DNA of 64,000 nucleotides from an uncultured Christensenella sp. Its GTDB lineage: Bacteria; Bacillota; Clostridia; Christensenellales; Pumilibacteraceae. The notes beneath the pieces are model-generated. The model was not told the DNA's origin, searched no databases, and was given only the letters and a program-made list of their open reading frames with translations. The translations under genes were made by a program, and so were the position numbers. This document shows, piece after piece, positions 14,570-23,452 of this stretch. Each line of letters begins with the position of its first letter. The stretch's first letter is position 1. The stretch is from NCBI GenBank assembly GCA_949948895.1, contig CATLHE010000007.1, forward strand, positions 50,523-114,522, given 5' to 3'.

Positions 14570-16219
14570 ATGAATTACACTGCGCTTTATCACAAATCGG
14601 ACTCGCTGTACGCGTTTCCGCTTGACGGAGACACCGTCGAGATCCGTTTTCGCGCGGCAAAGGGCGACCTTTCGTCGGTGGAGCTTATTTACGGCGTCAA
14701 GCATGATTTTACGCGGAACAGAACGCGCGCCGTCATGCCGCTCATGCTGAGCGACAAGCTGTACGATTATTTCGTTTTGCGGCTCAAACTCACCGATAAG
14801 CGGCTCGCGTATATTTTTTATCTTACCGACCGCGAGGGCAATACAAGGTATTTTACGGAAGACGGCGCGACCGAAACGTATGACTTTTCGCTCGCGTTCT
14901 ATAACTTTTTTCAGCTCGCGTACGTCAATACCAGCGACGTCATGCCAACGGTAGATTGGCTGCCGTCGGCTGTCGTGTATCAGATCTTTGTGGACAGGTT
15001 CAACCGCGGAAGAGAGAGCGGCGACGCGCCGTACATAAACATGAGCTGGGGCGGCAAGCCCACGCCCAAGAGCTTTGCGGGCGGCGATCTCGACGGCATA
15101 CGCGAAAAGCTCGATTATCTTTGCGATATGGGCGTAAACGCGTTGTATCTCACGCCCGTATTCACTTCGCGTTCCAATCATAAGTACGACATAACCGATT
15201 ACTACAACGTAGATCCCGCGTTCGGCGGTAACGAGGCGTTTAGGCGGCTTTCGGAAGCGTGCAAGAATCGCGGCATGAAAATAGTGCTCGACGCGGTGTT
15301 CAATCATTGCGGCGAGGGGCTCGCGCAGTTTAAGGACGTCGTCGAAAAAGGCAGGCGCTCGGCATACCACGATTGGTTCGTCATAAACGGCGACAAACCC
15401 GAAAAGCGTCCGTTAAACTACGAGGTGTTCGCGTCGTGCGACTATATGCCCAAGTGGAACACGTCCAATCCCGAAGTGGTCGATTACCTTTGCGGTATAG
15501 GCGAGCATTGGATAAAAGAATACGGCATAGACGGGTGGCGGCTTGACGTTTCCGACGAGGTGAGCCACACGTTTTGGCGGACTTTCAGAAAGCGCGTCAA
15601 GGCGCACGGCAAGAATATCGCGCTCATAGGCGAGAATTGGCACGACAGCGAAAGCTATCTTATGGGCGATCAGTTCGATTCCATAATGAATTACGCGTTT
15701 ACCAAATCGCTTTTAGACTTTTTCGCGCGCGGTACGCTCACGGCGGAAGTCATGTGCGAAAAACTGTCCGAGCTGTTGATGCGAAACCGCACGCAGGTCA
15801 ACAGAATGATGCTCAACCTCATGGACAGTCACGACACGCACAGGTTTTTCAGCGAGTGCGGAAAGAGCGAGGGCAAGCTCATGAACGCGCTCGCGACCGA
15901 GCTTTTCATGCCTGGTGCGACTATGATATATTACGGTACGGAAATACCGCTCGAGGGCGGGTACGATCCCGACAGCCGCAGATGCTTCGATTGGAGCGGG
16001 CAAAAGCTGTATCGGAGCGTGAAAGAACTGTTACGCTATAAAAAACTGCGCGCGCTCACCGAAGGCGACGCGGCGTTCTTTGCAGAGAACGGCGTGCTCG
16101 TGATAGAGCGCGCGACGTCGGGGCAAAAGGCGACGCTTCTCGTCAATAACACCGCCGCGCAGAAAACGGCGCGCGGGATAACGGTGGGCGCAAACGCGCA
16201 CAAAATAATATTGGAATAG
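14570..16219 (+). CDS. GH13 alpha-glucan hydrolase (neopullulanase/cyclomaltodextrinase type)
   Basis: 549 aa. An N-terminal beta domain (residues 1-125) precedes the TIM barrel, as in the GH13_20 neopullulanase/cyclomaltodextrinase group. Catalytic blocks are present: DAVFNH, GWRLDVSDE with nucleophile Asp326, GENWHD with acid/base Glu355, and DSHDT with Asp422. There is no signal peptide, so it acts in the cytoplasm on imported maltodextrins. The operon continues with binding protein and permeases (8-nt gap). Slightly shorter than the usual 580 aa because the C-terminal beta domain is small. Confidence 0.93.
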   Translation: MNYTALYHKSDSLYAFPLDGDTVEIRFRAAKGDLSSVELIYGVKHDFTRNRTRAVMPLMLSDKLYDYFVLRLKLTDKRLAYIFYLTDREGNTRYFTEDGATETYDFSLAFYNFFQLAYVNTSDVMPTVDWLPSAVVYQIFVDRFNRGRESGDAPYINMSWGGKPTPKSFAGGDLDGIREKLDYLCDMGVNALYLTPVFTSRSNHKYDITDYYNVDPAFGGNEAFRRLSEACKNRGMKIVLDAVFNHCGEGLAQFKDVVEKGRRSAYHDWFVINGDKPEKRPLNYEVFASCDYMPKWNTSNPEVVDYLCGIGEHWIKEYGIDGWRLDVSDEVSHTFWRTFRKRVKAHGKNIALIGENWHDSESYLMGDQFDSIMNYAFTKSLLDFFARGTLTAEVMCEKLSELLMRNRTQVNRMMLNLMDSHDTHRFFSECGKSEGKLMNALATELFMPGATMIYYGTEIPLEGGYDPDSRRCFDWSGQKLYRSVKELLRYKKLRALTEGDAAFFAENGVLVIERATSGQKATLLVNNTAAQKTARGITVGANAHKIILE

Positions 16220-16227
16220 GAGGGAAC

Positions 16228-17739
16228 GTGAAACTCAAACGGATCATTGCCGCGTTTACCGCGACGCTCATGCTGGTGCCGCTCACGGCGTGCAACGGCG
16301 GCGGTATGCGCGAGTATTACAAGAACCAGTCGCTCGACAAACTGTACGACAAGTTTGACGGCGAGCTCGAAGGCGGCACGGCGGCAAGACCGATAACGCT
16401 TCGCGTGCTCGAAAATGACACCGCCAAATCGTCGGGGTATCTCAAAGAGCTTTTGGACGGGTTCAACGCCGCGTACGCGGATAAGTACATAGTCGCGGTC
16501 GACGCCAATCAAGACCAGTTTTCCGACCTTGCCACCGACGGACCTTACGGCTACGGTCCCGACGTACTGTATCAAGCGAACGACATGCTCATGAAGTATT
16601 GCGACGGCAAGCACATTACGCCACTCCCCGTCGATAAGCTCGACGCGTACGAGTATCTTCCCGAGCTCGCAAAAAAGACGTATACGTACAAGCTCGACGG
16701 CGAGGAGTATTTCATGGGCGTGGGCGTAAACATTCAGGCGCCCATGCTGTATTACCGCAAAGATCTCATACCCGAGAATTGGGAGACCGAATGGGACGAC
16801 AACGGCAACGGCGTGTTCGACCCGTTGGAGGACATGCGCGCTATGTACAGGTTCTCTTTGGCGCGGCGCGCCGCCAACCCCGAAAACTACGGATTCATGC
16901 AGTCGTACGACGATCCGTATTTCGCGTGCGGGTATCTGTTTTCATACGGCGCGTACGTTTTTGGAAGCGACAATACCGACACTACGGATATTGGGTTTGA
17001 AAACGGCGACGCAAGTCGCGGCGCGGGCATAATCTTGCAGCTCGCGGGAACGATGAACAAGGGCTGCGTGGACAACTCGATCACGATGTCGCGCGAGCAG
17101 GAGTTTGCGGCGGGGCATTACTTTGCCGTACCCAATACTCAGGACATGTACGGCACGCTGTTATCCGAAACGGTAAAAGCGTACCGCAAGCAGGGCATGA
17201 ACGCTGGCGAAGCGAAGCGCGCGGCGGAAGAAAATATATGCGCGTGTCCGATGCCCGCGTTACCTAAGAGCGGCGATCTTACCGAGCGCGATGGCGAGCT
17301 GATAGACTCCACCGTCATGGGCGGAATAAACGCGTACGCCATAAGCAGTTACACAAAGCACCCCAAAGCCGCGCTCGCGTTTTTGAACTATGCGACGAGC
17401 TACGAGCAGGTCTTGCGCAGAAACGAAGTGCTTGGCATTGCGCCCGCGCGCTCCGACTGCAACGAGGCGTGTACGGTGCAATCGAACGTCGCGCACAGCC
17501 TTTACGGCATGGCGGAAGAAAACCGCATATCCATCATGCCGTCGGTGTTTGGCGTGGACAGGATATGGACGCCGCTCTCTACGGCGTTTTCGGATATAGC
17601 CAACGACCCGTATCGTCCCGGCGCGGAAAAGTACACAAAAGGCGGCAAGCCCGATTACGACGCGCTTCAAAAGCTGTTGGTCGAAGTGGACGAGAACATT
17701 TATTCGGCAATTTATACTTTGGCGGGAGGTGATAAATAA
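16228..17739 (+). CDS. Maltodextrin-type ABC transporter, substrate-binding lipoprotein
   Basis: 503 aa starting at GTG 16228 after GGAGGG. The signal ends at the lipobox LTAC (Cys near 22). The body is a family 1 extracellular binding protein: an open ITLRVLENDTAKSSGYLKEL segment, GVGVNIQAPMLYYRKDLIPE, and a DxDxNG-like loop (DDNGNGVFDPLED) that may bind calcium. It delivers sugar to the two permeases that follow; the stop overlaps the next start by 1 nt (TAATG). Confidence 0.92.
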   Translation: MKLKRIIAAFTATLMLVPLTACNGGGMREYYKNQSLDKLYDKFDGELEGGTAARPITLRVLENDTAKSSGYLKELLDGFNAAYADKYIVAVDANQDQFSDLATDGPYGYGPDVLYQANDMLMKYCDGKHITPLPVDKLDAYEYLPELAKKTYTYKLDGEEYFMGVGVNIQAPMLYYRKDLIPENWETEWDDNGNGVFDPLEDMRAMYRFSLARRAANPENYGFMQSYDDPYFACGYLFSYGAYVFGSDNTDTTDIGFENGDASRGAGIILQLAGTMNKGCVDNSITMSREQEFAAGHYFAVPNTQDMYGTLLSETVKAYRKQGMNAGEAKRAAEENICACPMPALPKSGDLTERDGELIDSTVMGGINAYAISSYTKHPKAALAFLNYATSYEQVLRRNEVLGIAPARSDCNEACTVQSNVAHSLYGMAEENRISIMPSVFGVDRIWTPLSTAFSDIANDPYRPGAEKYTKGGKPDYDALQKLLVEVDENIYSAIYTLAGGDK

Positions 17740-19199
17740 TGGAAAACACGATCGTCGAAGACACGTCGTACCACGGCAAAAAACCTATAGGCAAAAGGCT
17801 GGCGACGTATTTCAGAAATATCCCGCACAGGTTTTGCGCGTTTTTCAAACGGCTCGGCGGCAAGTTCGCCGCTATCCCCAAAAGGATAGCGCGCCGCGCC
17901 GAATACGTGCGTAAAGCGCCCAAAGCGGTCAAAGCGTCCATGTGCCTTCCGGGGCTGGGGCAAATCATGCAAAAGCAGATAGTAAAAGGCATTATCTTTT
18001 TACTGTTGTTTGCGGCGTACGTCGTGTACATGGTCTTGCTCGGCGGGAAAGCTATGTACAACTTTTTCTCGCTCGGCGTTATCCCGCCCAATCCGTGGCT
18101 GGGTATAAAGGGCGACAACTCGGTCATGATGATGCTTCTCGGCATACTCGCGTTTATAATAACCGGGTTCTACTTGGCGGTGCATTTCGCCAATATCCGC
18201 GACGCCAAAAGAACGCACGACTACGTGGCGCGCGGCAATAAAACGCCCAACTTTATTCAGTCGCTCGGCAGTATGTTCGATAAATACTTCTACGTGACCG
18301 CGCTCGTGCTCCCGATAGTGGGCGTGTTTGTGTTTAACATCCTGCCCATCATATTCATGATATTTCTCGCGTTTACCGATTACGGCGGGAATATCGTGTC
18401 GACGGGCGCGCTCGTCAGTTTGATAGGCTTTGACAACTTCGCCATGCTGTTTTCGATGGGCGGACTGCTCGGCTCCACGTTCATCAAAATACTCGGGTGG
18501 AATATCCTTTGGGCGGTAATGTCGACTTTTCTCAACTACTTCGGCGGCTTGGGCATAGCGCTCCTTCTCAACAAGAAAATAGTCAAGGGCAAAAAGATCT
18601 GGCGCGCGTTTCCCGTGCTCGCTTACGCCGTGCCCGGGTTCATAACGCTCTTGGCGTTTAAGTTCATGTTCTCCAACCTAGGACCGATAAACTATTATAT
18701 CGAGCTGTTCGGCGGCACGGGCAAAATGTTCTTCGGCATAGACTCCAAGTGGAGCGCGCGGCTCATCGGCTGGCTTGTAAACGCTTGGCTTTCCGTTCCG
18801 TCGAGCATGCTGCTCGCGACGGGCATACTCGCCAACCTCAATCCCGATCTTTACGAAGCGGCAAAGATAGACGGCGCGAGCGCATGGAAGCAGTTTATCA
18901 AGATAACCCTGCCGTTTGTCATATTCGCAACGACGCCCGTGCTTATCGGTCAGTTCATGGGCAACTTCAACAACTTCGGCGTGTTCTTCTTCCTGCGCGG
19001 CGGTATTTACGTGGACGGGTATTTCCTCGCGAGCGATACCGACCTTTTGATAAACTGGCTATACAACCTGTCCATCGATAACAACTACTACTCGCTCGGC
19101 GCGGCGATAAGCATAATTATTTTCGTCATAGCGTCGGTCATTTCGATAATAGTGTACGTCAAATCGCCGTCGTACAGCAAGGAGGATATGTACAGATGA
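17739..19199 (+). CDS. Maltodextrin-type ABC permease, MalF-like
   Basis: 486 aa. A cytoplasmic charged head of about 65 residues is followed by several extra helices (two near residues 80-160), then the MalF-type core with the EAA loop EAAKIDGASAWKQFIKITLP. A long N-terminal extension is usual for MalF homologues. It pairs with the MalG-like protein downstream (4-nt overlap). No ATPase gene is in the operon; such systems in Bacillota share an MsmX-type ATPase encoded elsewhere. Confidence 0.92.
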   Translation: MENTIVEDTSYHGKKPIGKRLATYFRNIPHRFCAFFKRLGGKFAAIPKRIARRAEYVRKAPKAVKASMCLPGLGQIMQKQIVKGIIFLLLFAAYVVYMVLLGGKAMYNFFSLGVIPPNPWLGIKGDNSVMMMLLGILAFIITGFYLAVHFANIRDAKRTHDYVARGNKTPNFIQSLGSMFDKYFYVTALVLPIVGVFVFNILPIIFMIFLAFTDYGGNIVSTGALVSLIGFDNFAMLFSMGGLLGSTFIKILGWNILWAVMSTFLNYFGGLGIALLLNKKIVKGKKIWRAFPVLAYAVPGFITLLAFKFMFSNLGPINYYIELFGGTGKMFFGIDSKWSARLIGWLVNAWLSVPSSMLLATGILANLNPDLYEAAKIDGASAWKQFIKITLPFVIFATTPVLIGQFMGNFNNFGVFFFLRGGIYVDGYFLASDTDLLINWLYNLSIDNNYYSLGAAISIIIFVIASVISIIVYVKSPSYSKEDMYR

Positions 19200-20095
19200 G
19201 TGAGAAGATAAGCAAGGCGGACAGACTGATAAACCGCCGTATAAAAAAATCGAGAGTGGGTAAAAGAGTGACCGTAAAAAAGGCGGCAGAGTGCTTTTTT
19301 ACGTATTTGGGGCTTATCGTACTCGCGTTCATATTCTTATTCCCGGTACTGTGGCTCGTGCTCGCCGCGTTCTCCGAAAGCGGTTCCATGTACACGTTTA
19401 AAGGCTTTTTCCCGAGCGCGTACAGCTTTGAAACTTTCAAAAACCTGTTTACCGATACCAAGATGTACGACTATCCGCGATGGTTCGGCAACACGATGTT
19501 AGTCGCGACCTGTTCGGCTATACTCGGAAGTCTTTTGGTCATACTCACGGCGTACGTCGTCTCGCGGTTCAGGTTTCCCGCAAGAAAGGGCATAATGAAA
19601 GCGACGATGGTGCTGGGCATGTTCCCGTCGTTCATGGCGATGACCGCGGTGTACCTTCTCATGACGCAGTTCGATCTGATAAACAACCTCGCGGGACTTG
19701 TGCTCATCTACGCCGCTGGCGCGCCGATGGGGTATCTCACGCAAAAAGGCTTTTTCGACACCATAAGCAATTCGATGTACGAAGCGGCGAGGATAGACGG
19801 CGCGAACAACCTGAAAGTGTTTATCAAAATAACCCTGCCGATAGCCATGCCCATGATAATCTATACGCTGTTGACGTCGTTTACTTGGCCTTGGTCGGAC
19901 TTCATACTGCCCAAACTATTGCTTAAAAACCGCGATATGTACACCGTCGCCGTCGGGCTCATGAGCCTCGGAGATACGGAGTTCGCGCGGTTTGCCGCCG
20001 GCTCGGTGTTTATAGCTGTGCCCATCATAATATTGTATTTCGCGCTCACCAAGTACATGGTGAACGGACTGACCGCGGGCGCGGTAAAAGAGTAA
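19196..20095 (+). CDS. Maltodextrin-type ABC permease, MalG-like
   Basis: 299 aa with six helices and the EAA loop EAARIDGANNLKVFIKITLP at about residue 195. The C-terminus MVNGLTAGAVKE is the classic MalG tail (GLTAGAVKG). The start overlaps the MalF-like stop (ATGA). It is the last gene of the GH13-SBP-permease operon. Confidence 0.94.
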   Translation: MSEKISKADRLINRRIKKSRVGKRVTVKKAAECFFTYLGLIVLAFIFLFPVLWLVLAAFSESGSMYTFKGFFPSAYSFETFKNLFTDTKMYDYPRWFGNTMLVATCSAILGSLLVILTAYVVSRFRFPARKGIMKATMVLGMFPSFMAMTAVYLLMTQFDLINNLAGLVLIYAAGAPMGYLTQKGFFDTISNSMYEAARIDGANNLKVFIKITLPIAMPMIIYTLLTSFTWPWSDFILPKLLLKNRDMYTVAVGLMSLGDTEFARFAAGSVFIAVPIIILYFALTKYMVNGLTAGAVKE

Positions 20096-20101
20096 AATAA
20101 A

Positions 20102-20166
20102 ACCGCGACGGATCGCGGTGGAAAAATCGAGCGGCGGCTATTCCGACGGACAGTCGCCGCTTTTTT
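20102..20166 (+). terminator. Two hairpins ending the maltodextrin operon
   Basis: ACCGCGA/TCGCGGT (20102-20119) is followed by GCGGCGGCT/AGTCGCCGC (20131-20160) and six T. The second overlaps the 3' end of the convergent gene. Confidence 0.7.
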
Positions 20167-21016
20167 CTATGCGCTTTTCGGCTTGGGCGAAGTATCTGTC
20201 GTAAGCTTTCTTGCAGTATTTGTCGTGCTTGCTTTTGGGTTCGTCGTCCTGCGGCGGGGCAAAGGAATACTCGCCGTTGACCTTCCATTTTTCAAACAGT
20301 CCTATCTTGATCGCGTTTTTCGGACAACGGAACGAACAGCGCATGCACATGAGACAGTTCTTGCCGAACTTTATTTTGCCGTCCGCAACGGAGATATTGC
20401 GGGCGGGGCAGTCTCTTACGCACATGCCGCACATTACGCAGTCGTCGGTCGTTTTGTAGCGCTTGCCGTTGAACCTGCCGCCCCATTGCTGTATGCGCAG
20501 TATGGCGGTAACAAATCCGCCGAACGGCACGCGCTTGGGCAGGTGCGTTTTGCCGTCTGTTATGTCGCGGCAGTCGAGCGGTATGAGCTGTCGGGCGACG
20601 CTCCACATGCGGTATGCCATGGCGTCGGTGTGGCGGAAAATGATATTATACGGCATTACGTAGTCGTACTCGCCGAATACGTCGTAGCCTTTTTTTCTTA
20701 ATATCTTTTTCAGTTTTATAGCCGACGCGTCGATCATGCGCACGGGCTCACCCGACGTCTTGACTATAAACGCGCGCGCCCGCGTACTTTTCTTATCGAA
20801 TTTTTTTACGAAGTCGTAAACGGTTTTGGGCGGATTGAACGCCCATACGGGATAGAAAAAACCGAACAGATCGAACTCGCCGTCAGGGAGCGCGTTCGCT
20901 TTTTCCATATCGCAAAGCTCGACCGCGCAGTTTAAGTCGGTCAGATTTTTTTCGTACTCGCGTACCGTTTTTAAAGTGTTTCCCGTTGCCGAGAAGTAGC
21001 AGAGCAATATTTTCAT
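20138..21016 (-). CDS. EFR1-family protein: flavodoxin-like domain plus two [4Fe-4S] clusters
   Basis: 292 aa. The N-terminus KILLCYFSATGNTLKTVREY is a flavodoxin phosphate-binding loop. Residues about 205-250 carry two ferredoxin motifs, CVMCGMCVRDCP and CLMCMRCSFRCP, each giving one [4Fe-4S] cluster. EFR1 proteins move electrons in anaerobes; the partner is unknown. It overlaps the upstream epimerase-like gene by ATGA, suggesting the two act together. Confidence 0.9.
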   Translation of the reverse strand: MKILLCYFSATGNTLKTVREYEKNLTDLNCAVELCDMEKANALPDGEFDLFGFFYPVWAFNPPKTVYDFVKKFDKKSTRARAFIVKTSGEPVRMIDASAIKLKKILRKKGYDVFGEYDYVMPYNIIFRHTDAMAYRMWSVARQLIPLDCRDITDGKTHLPKRVPFGGFVTAILRIQQWGGRFNGKRYKTTDDCVMCGMCVRDCPARNISVADGKIKFGKNCLMCMRCSFRCPKNAIKIGLFEKWKVNGEYSFAPPQDDEPKSKHDKYCKKAYDRYFAQAEKRIEKSGDCPSE

Positions 21017-22545
21017 GATAATTGTTTAATCGGTTTGAAATCCCCGTCGAGTCTATATACTCGGTCTTCGTCCTTGTCGTGCGAATCGTACCACAGCTGC
21101 GCGTATAGTCTGTCGCGCTTGGACAGCCTGTCAAAGTCCCATACGAAATCGGTATATAGCGGGTTGTGCCAATGCCCGGCGCGAAGCACTGTGTATGCCG
21201 ACGCGGTGAATCTTTCGCCGTCCTGCGTTTGCCAATCGAGTTTTGCATACATGTCGCCCGCGGTAAAATCGGAGCTTATAAGCTTGCCGCCGTGCGCTTC
21301 CGCGACCGACCTCAGATCGTTTATATCTATCTCGGCGTCGGGCTTGTCAAAGTCGAATCCATAGTCGAGCTTGGTGTTTTTATCCGCTTTGAGCGCGGCG
21401 TAGTCCACCTCTTCGCCGTTCACTTTGCCTTCGCACAAAAGCCCGTAATCGTTCCAGCTTTTGGGCAAAGCCTCGTACTTATCGCGTCCGCCGAAGTACG
21501 CGATCAGCCTCTCTCCGTCGCCGTGCTTGTACCAATAGGCGGGGGAGTTGTAGTTTTTGAATAAGCGTTTGATCGCTACGGCGCGTATGAACTTTTTGGG
21601 GAATATTTTCGCCGCTTTATACAGCGGGTGCTTTTTGGAAAGGCTCGCCCAAAACCCGTCCGCCGTTTCGGAAACGTAATCGAACATGCCGTCGAGAGCG
21701 TCGCCGTCGGTAAACCACATGCCGTGAAAGTTTCGCGCGGCGCTGTAATAGGGCAGGAAATAGTCTTTGAGCGTTCCGCCTATGAGCGTAAAACCGCTGC
21801 TCAGGCTTTCGTAACCGGTCAGGCGGTTTTTTTCGCCGCCGCCGATATTGTAGCACTTTTTCCAGAACCCGTCCGCATTGCCTTCATAGTCTTTCTTTAT
21901 TATGTTAGCGATAAGAACGCCGCTGTCATGCGCCGTCACCCATTCGAGCGGGGCGTTAAAGCAAGTGTGGAACATCAGTCCGTCCGACATATTTCCGGAA
22001 AGGATATTGTCGTGGAGCATCGCCGTTTGACGGAGCACCGCCCAATGCTTTATTTCGGACTCGAGAACGCAAAACTCGCCGCGCAGTTTGGTCGCGGCGT
22101 ATACCTCGAACGGTCCCGGCAAGAGCGGATCGCCGACGCGCCCCCAAGGGTGGCGGTAATTCCTGTCGCCGTATATCGCCATGGTCGAGATATGTATGAG
22201 CTTGGGCTGAGCGGTCTTTATGTTTTTTATCGCCTCGACGAGAACTTTCACGCCCGTCTCGTTCGCTTCGACGGCAGAGCGCGGGTACTTGTCTGCGAGC
22301 GGCGGGATCACTCCGCCCATATTGATCACGTATTCGCATCCGTCGATAAACTTTTCGCAAACGTTTTTATCGGCAAGCGAACCGACGACTGTCTCTATCT
22401 TTTCCCCGAACAGCCTTTTCAGTTTTTTCGAGCGTTTGGCGCTTCTCGACAGTATGCGTATGCGATCTATAAAATCGAGCTTAATAAGCTCGCTCATGGC
22501 GGCGAGTCCCATATTGCCCGTCGCGCCCGTTACTGCAATTATCAT
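21013..22545 (-). CDS. NAD-dependent epimerase/dehydratase (extended SDR) with long C-terminal domain
   Basis: 510 aa from ATG 22545, chosen because GAGGAA is 7 nt upstream; the longer frame to 22647 has no ribosome site. The Rossmann motif is IIAVTGATGNMG, and the catalytic Ser and YxxxK appear in HISTMAIYG and YAATK. Residues about 330-510 form an added domain with no family that I recognise (GDGERLIAYFGGRDKYEALP). It may act on a nucleotide sugar or a steroid-like substrate. Coupled to an EFR1 redox protein, it could be a reductase; that is inference. Confidence 0.85.
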   Translation of the reverse strand: MIIAVTGATGNMGLAAMSELIKLDFIDRIRILSRSAKRSKKLKRLFGEKIETVVGSLADKNVCEKFIDGCEYVINMGGVIPPLADKYPRSAVEANETGVKVLVEAIKNIKTAQPKLIHISTMAIYGDRNYRHPWGRVGDPLLPGPFEVYAATKLRGEFCVLESEIKHWAVLRQTAMLHDNILSGNMSDGLMFHTCFNAPLEWVTAHDSGVLIANIIKKDYEGNADGFWKKCYNIGGGEKNRLTGYESLSSGFTLIGGTLKDYFLPYYSAARNFHGMWFTDGDALDGMFDYVSETADGFWASLSKKHPLYKAAKIFPKKFIRAVAIKRLFKNYNSPAYWYKHGDGERLIAYFGGRDKYEALPKSWNDYGLLCEGKVNGEEVDYAALKADKNTKLDYGFDFDKPDAEIDINDLRSVAEAHGGKLISSDFTAGDMYAKLDWQTQDGERFTASAYTVLRAGHWHNPLYTDFVWDFDRLSKRDRLYAQLWYDSHDKDEDRVYRLDGDFKPIKQLS

Positions 22546-22749
22546 TGTTTGTTCCTCGTTAGTCTTTTGTATGCGGCTCGCGCCACGATTTTTCGGGGCG
22601 CAAAAACCGATATGTATTTTAGCGCAAATACCGAGCCGTGTCAACAATGTGTAGGTATTTGTGTCCGTTTGCGCCCGTTTTGCCCATTTATGTATGCAAA
22701 ACGCCTTTAAGTGTGTAAAAATTTTTTTGTCGAATTTGGCTTAAAACAG

Positions 22750-22806
22750 TTGACAAGTATGGATATAATGCATATAATGTAATTGAACACTTGAATAGTT
22801 GTTCAA
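22750..22806 (+). promoter_or_regulatory. Promoter and ArsR/SmtB-type operator
   Basis: TTGACA (22750-22755), 17 nt, TATAAT (22773-22778); a second TATAAT sits at 22764. Just downstream, TTGAACA (22783-22789) and TGTTCAA (22800-22806) form an inverted repeat with an inner CTTGAATAG half, the usual ArsR/SmtB arrangement. Metal-released repression of this operon is inferred. Confidence 0.75.
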
Positions 22807-22829
22807 ATGTTTGTATAAACGGAGGCGAT

Positions 22830-23204
22830 ATGGAAACTCTAAAAGATCGTATCGATACGGATGCGGGCGAAGAGCTCGACGAGCACGGCGCGACGGTGGA
22901 GCGCGTGAAGGCGGCTATGCCCGACGAGGATTTGCTCGTAGACATTGCCGAGCTTTTTAAGGTGTTCGGCGATTCGACGAGGACCAAGATGCTCGCGGCG
23001 CTTTCGGAGTCGGAGATGTGCGTATGCTGTATTTCGGCGGTGCTCGGAATGAGCGTGTCGGCGGTATCGCACCAGCTCAGGATACTCAGACAGTCCAAGC
23101 TTGTCAAAACGCGGCGGGTGGGCAAGGAGATATACTACTCGCTTGACGACGAGCATATAGGCGAGATATTCAAGACGGCGCTCGCGCACGTCAAGGAACT
23201 TTAA
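22830..23204 (+). CDS. ArsR/SmtB-family metal-sensing repressor
   Basis: 124 aa from ATG 22830 (ribosome site GGAGG). The winged HTH includes LFKVFGDSTRTKMLAALSES, MCVCCISAVLGMSVSAVSHQ and LRILRQSKLVKTRRVGKEIY. The CVCC cluster in the DNA-reading helix is the alpha-3 type metal site of CadC/ArsR proteins; a C-terminal His (LAHVKEL) may add to it. It should sense Cd, Pb or Zn and control its own operon. Confidence 0.93.
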   Translation: METLKDRIDTDAGEELDEHGATVERVKAAMPDEDLLVDIAELFKVFGDSTRTKMLAALSESEMCVCCISAVLGMSVSAVSHQLRILRQSKLVKTRRVGKEIYYSLDDEHIGEIFKTALAHVKEL

Positions 23205-23230
23205 AAGCAATATAAAGGAGCTACATAGTC

Positions 23231-23452
23231 ATGATAAAGACGTATAGAGTAAGAAACCTCGATTGCGCCAATTGCGCGGCAAAAGTGGAGCGCGCGCTCG
23301 GCAAGCTCGACGGCGTTAATTCCGCGTCGGTAAGCTTTCTCACGCAAAAGATAACGCTCGACGTCGAGGACGGGCGCGAGATTGATATAGCCGCGGACGT
23401 CAAGCGCGTTTGCAAAAAGGTCGAGCCCGATATGGAGCTTGTCCTGAAATGA
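23231..23452 (+). CDS. HMA-domain metal-binding protein
   Basis: 73 aa with the ferredoxin-like HMA fold and metal motif LDCANC (Cys12, Cys15). In most CadA/ZntA systems this domain is fused to the ATPase; here it is a separate chaperone whose stop overlaps the ATPase start (ATGA). The Asp before the first Cys resembles the ZntA-type D-C-x-x-C site that binds Zn, Cd and Pb. Confidence 0.93.
   Translation: MIKTYRVRNLDCANCAAKVERALGKLDGVNSASVSFLTQKITLDVEDGREIDIAADVKRVCKKVEPDMELVLK

Noticed and set aside
21628..22710. 360-aa plus-strand reading frame
   Set aside because: Antisense to the epimerase-like gene with correct motifs and ribosome site.
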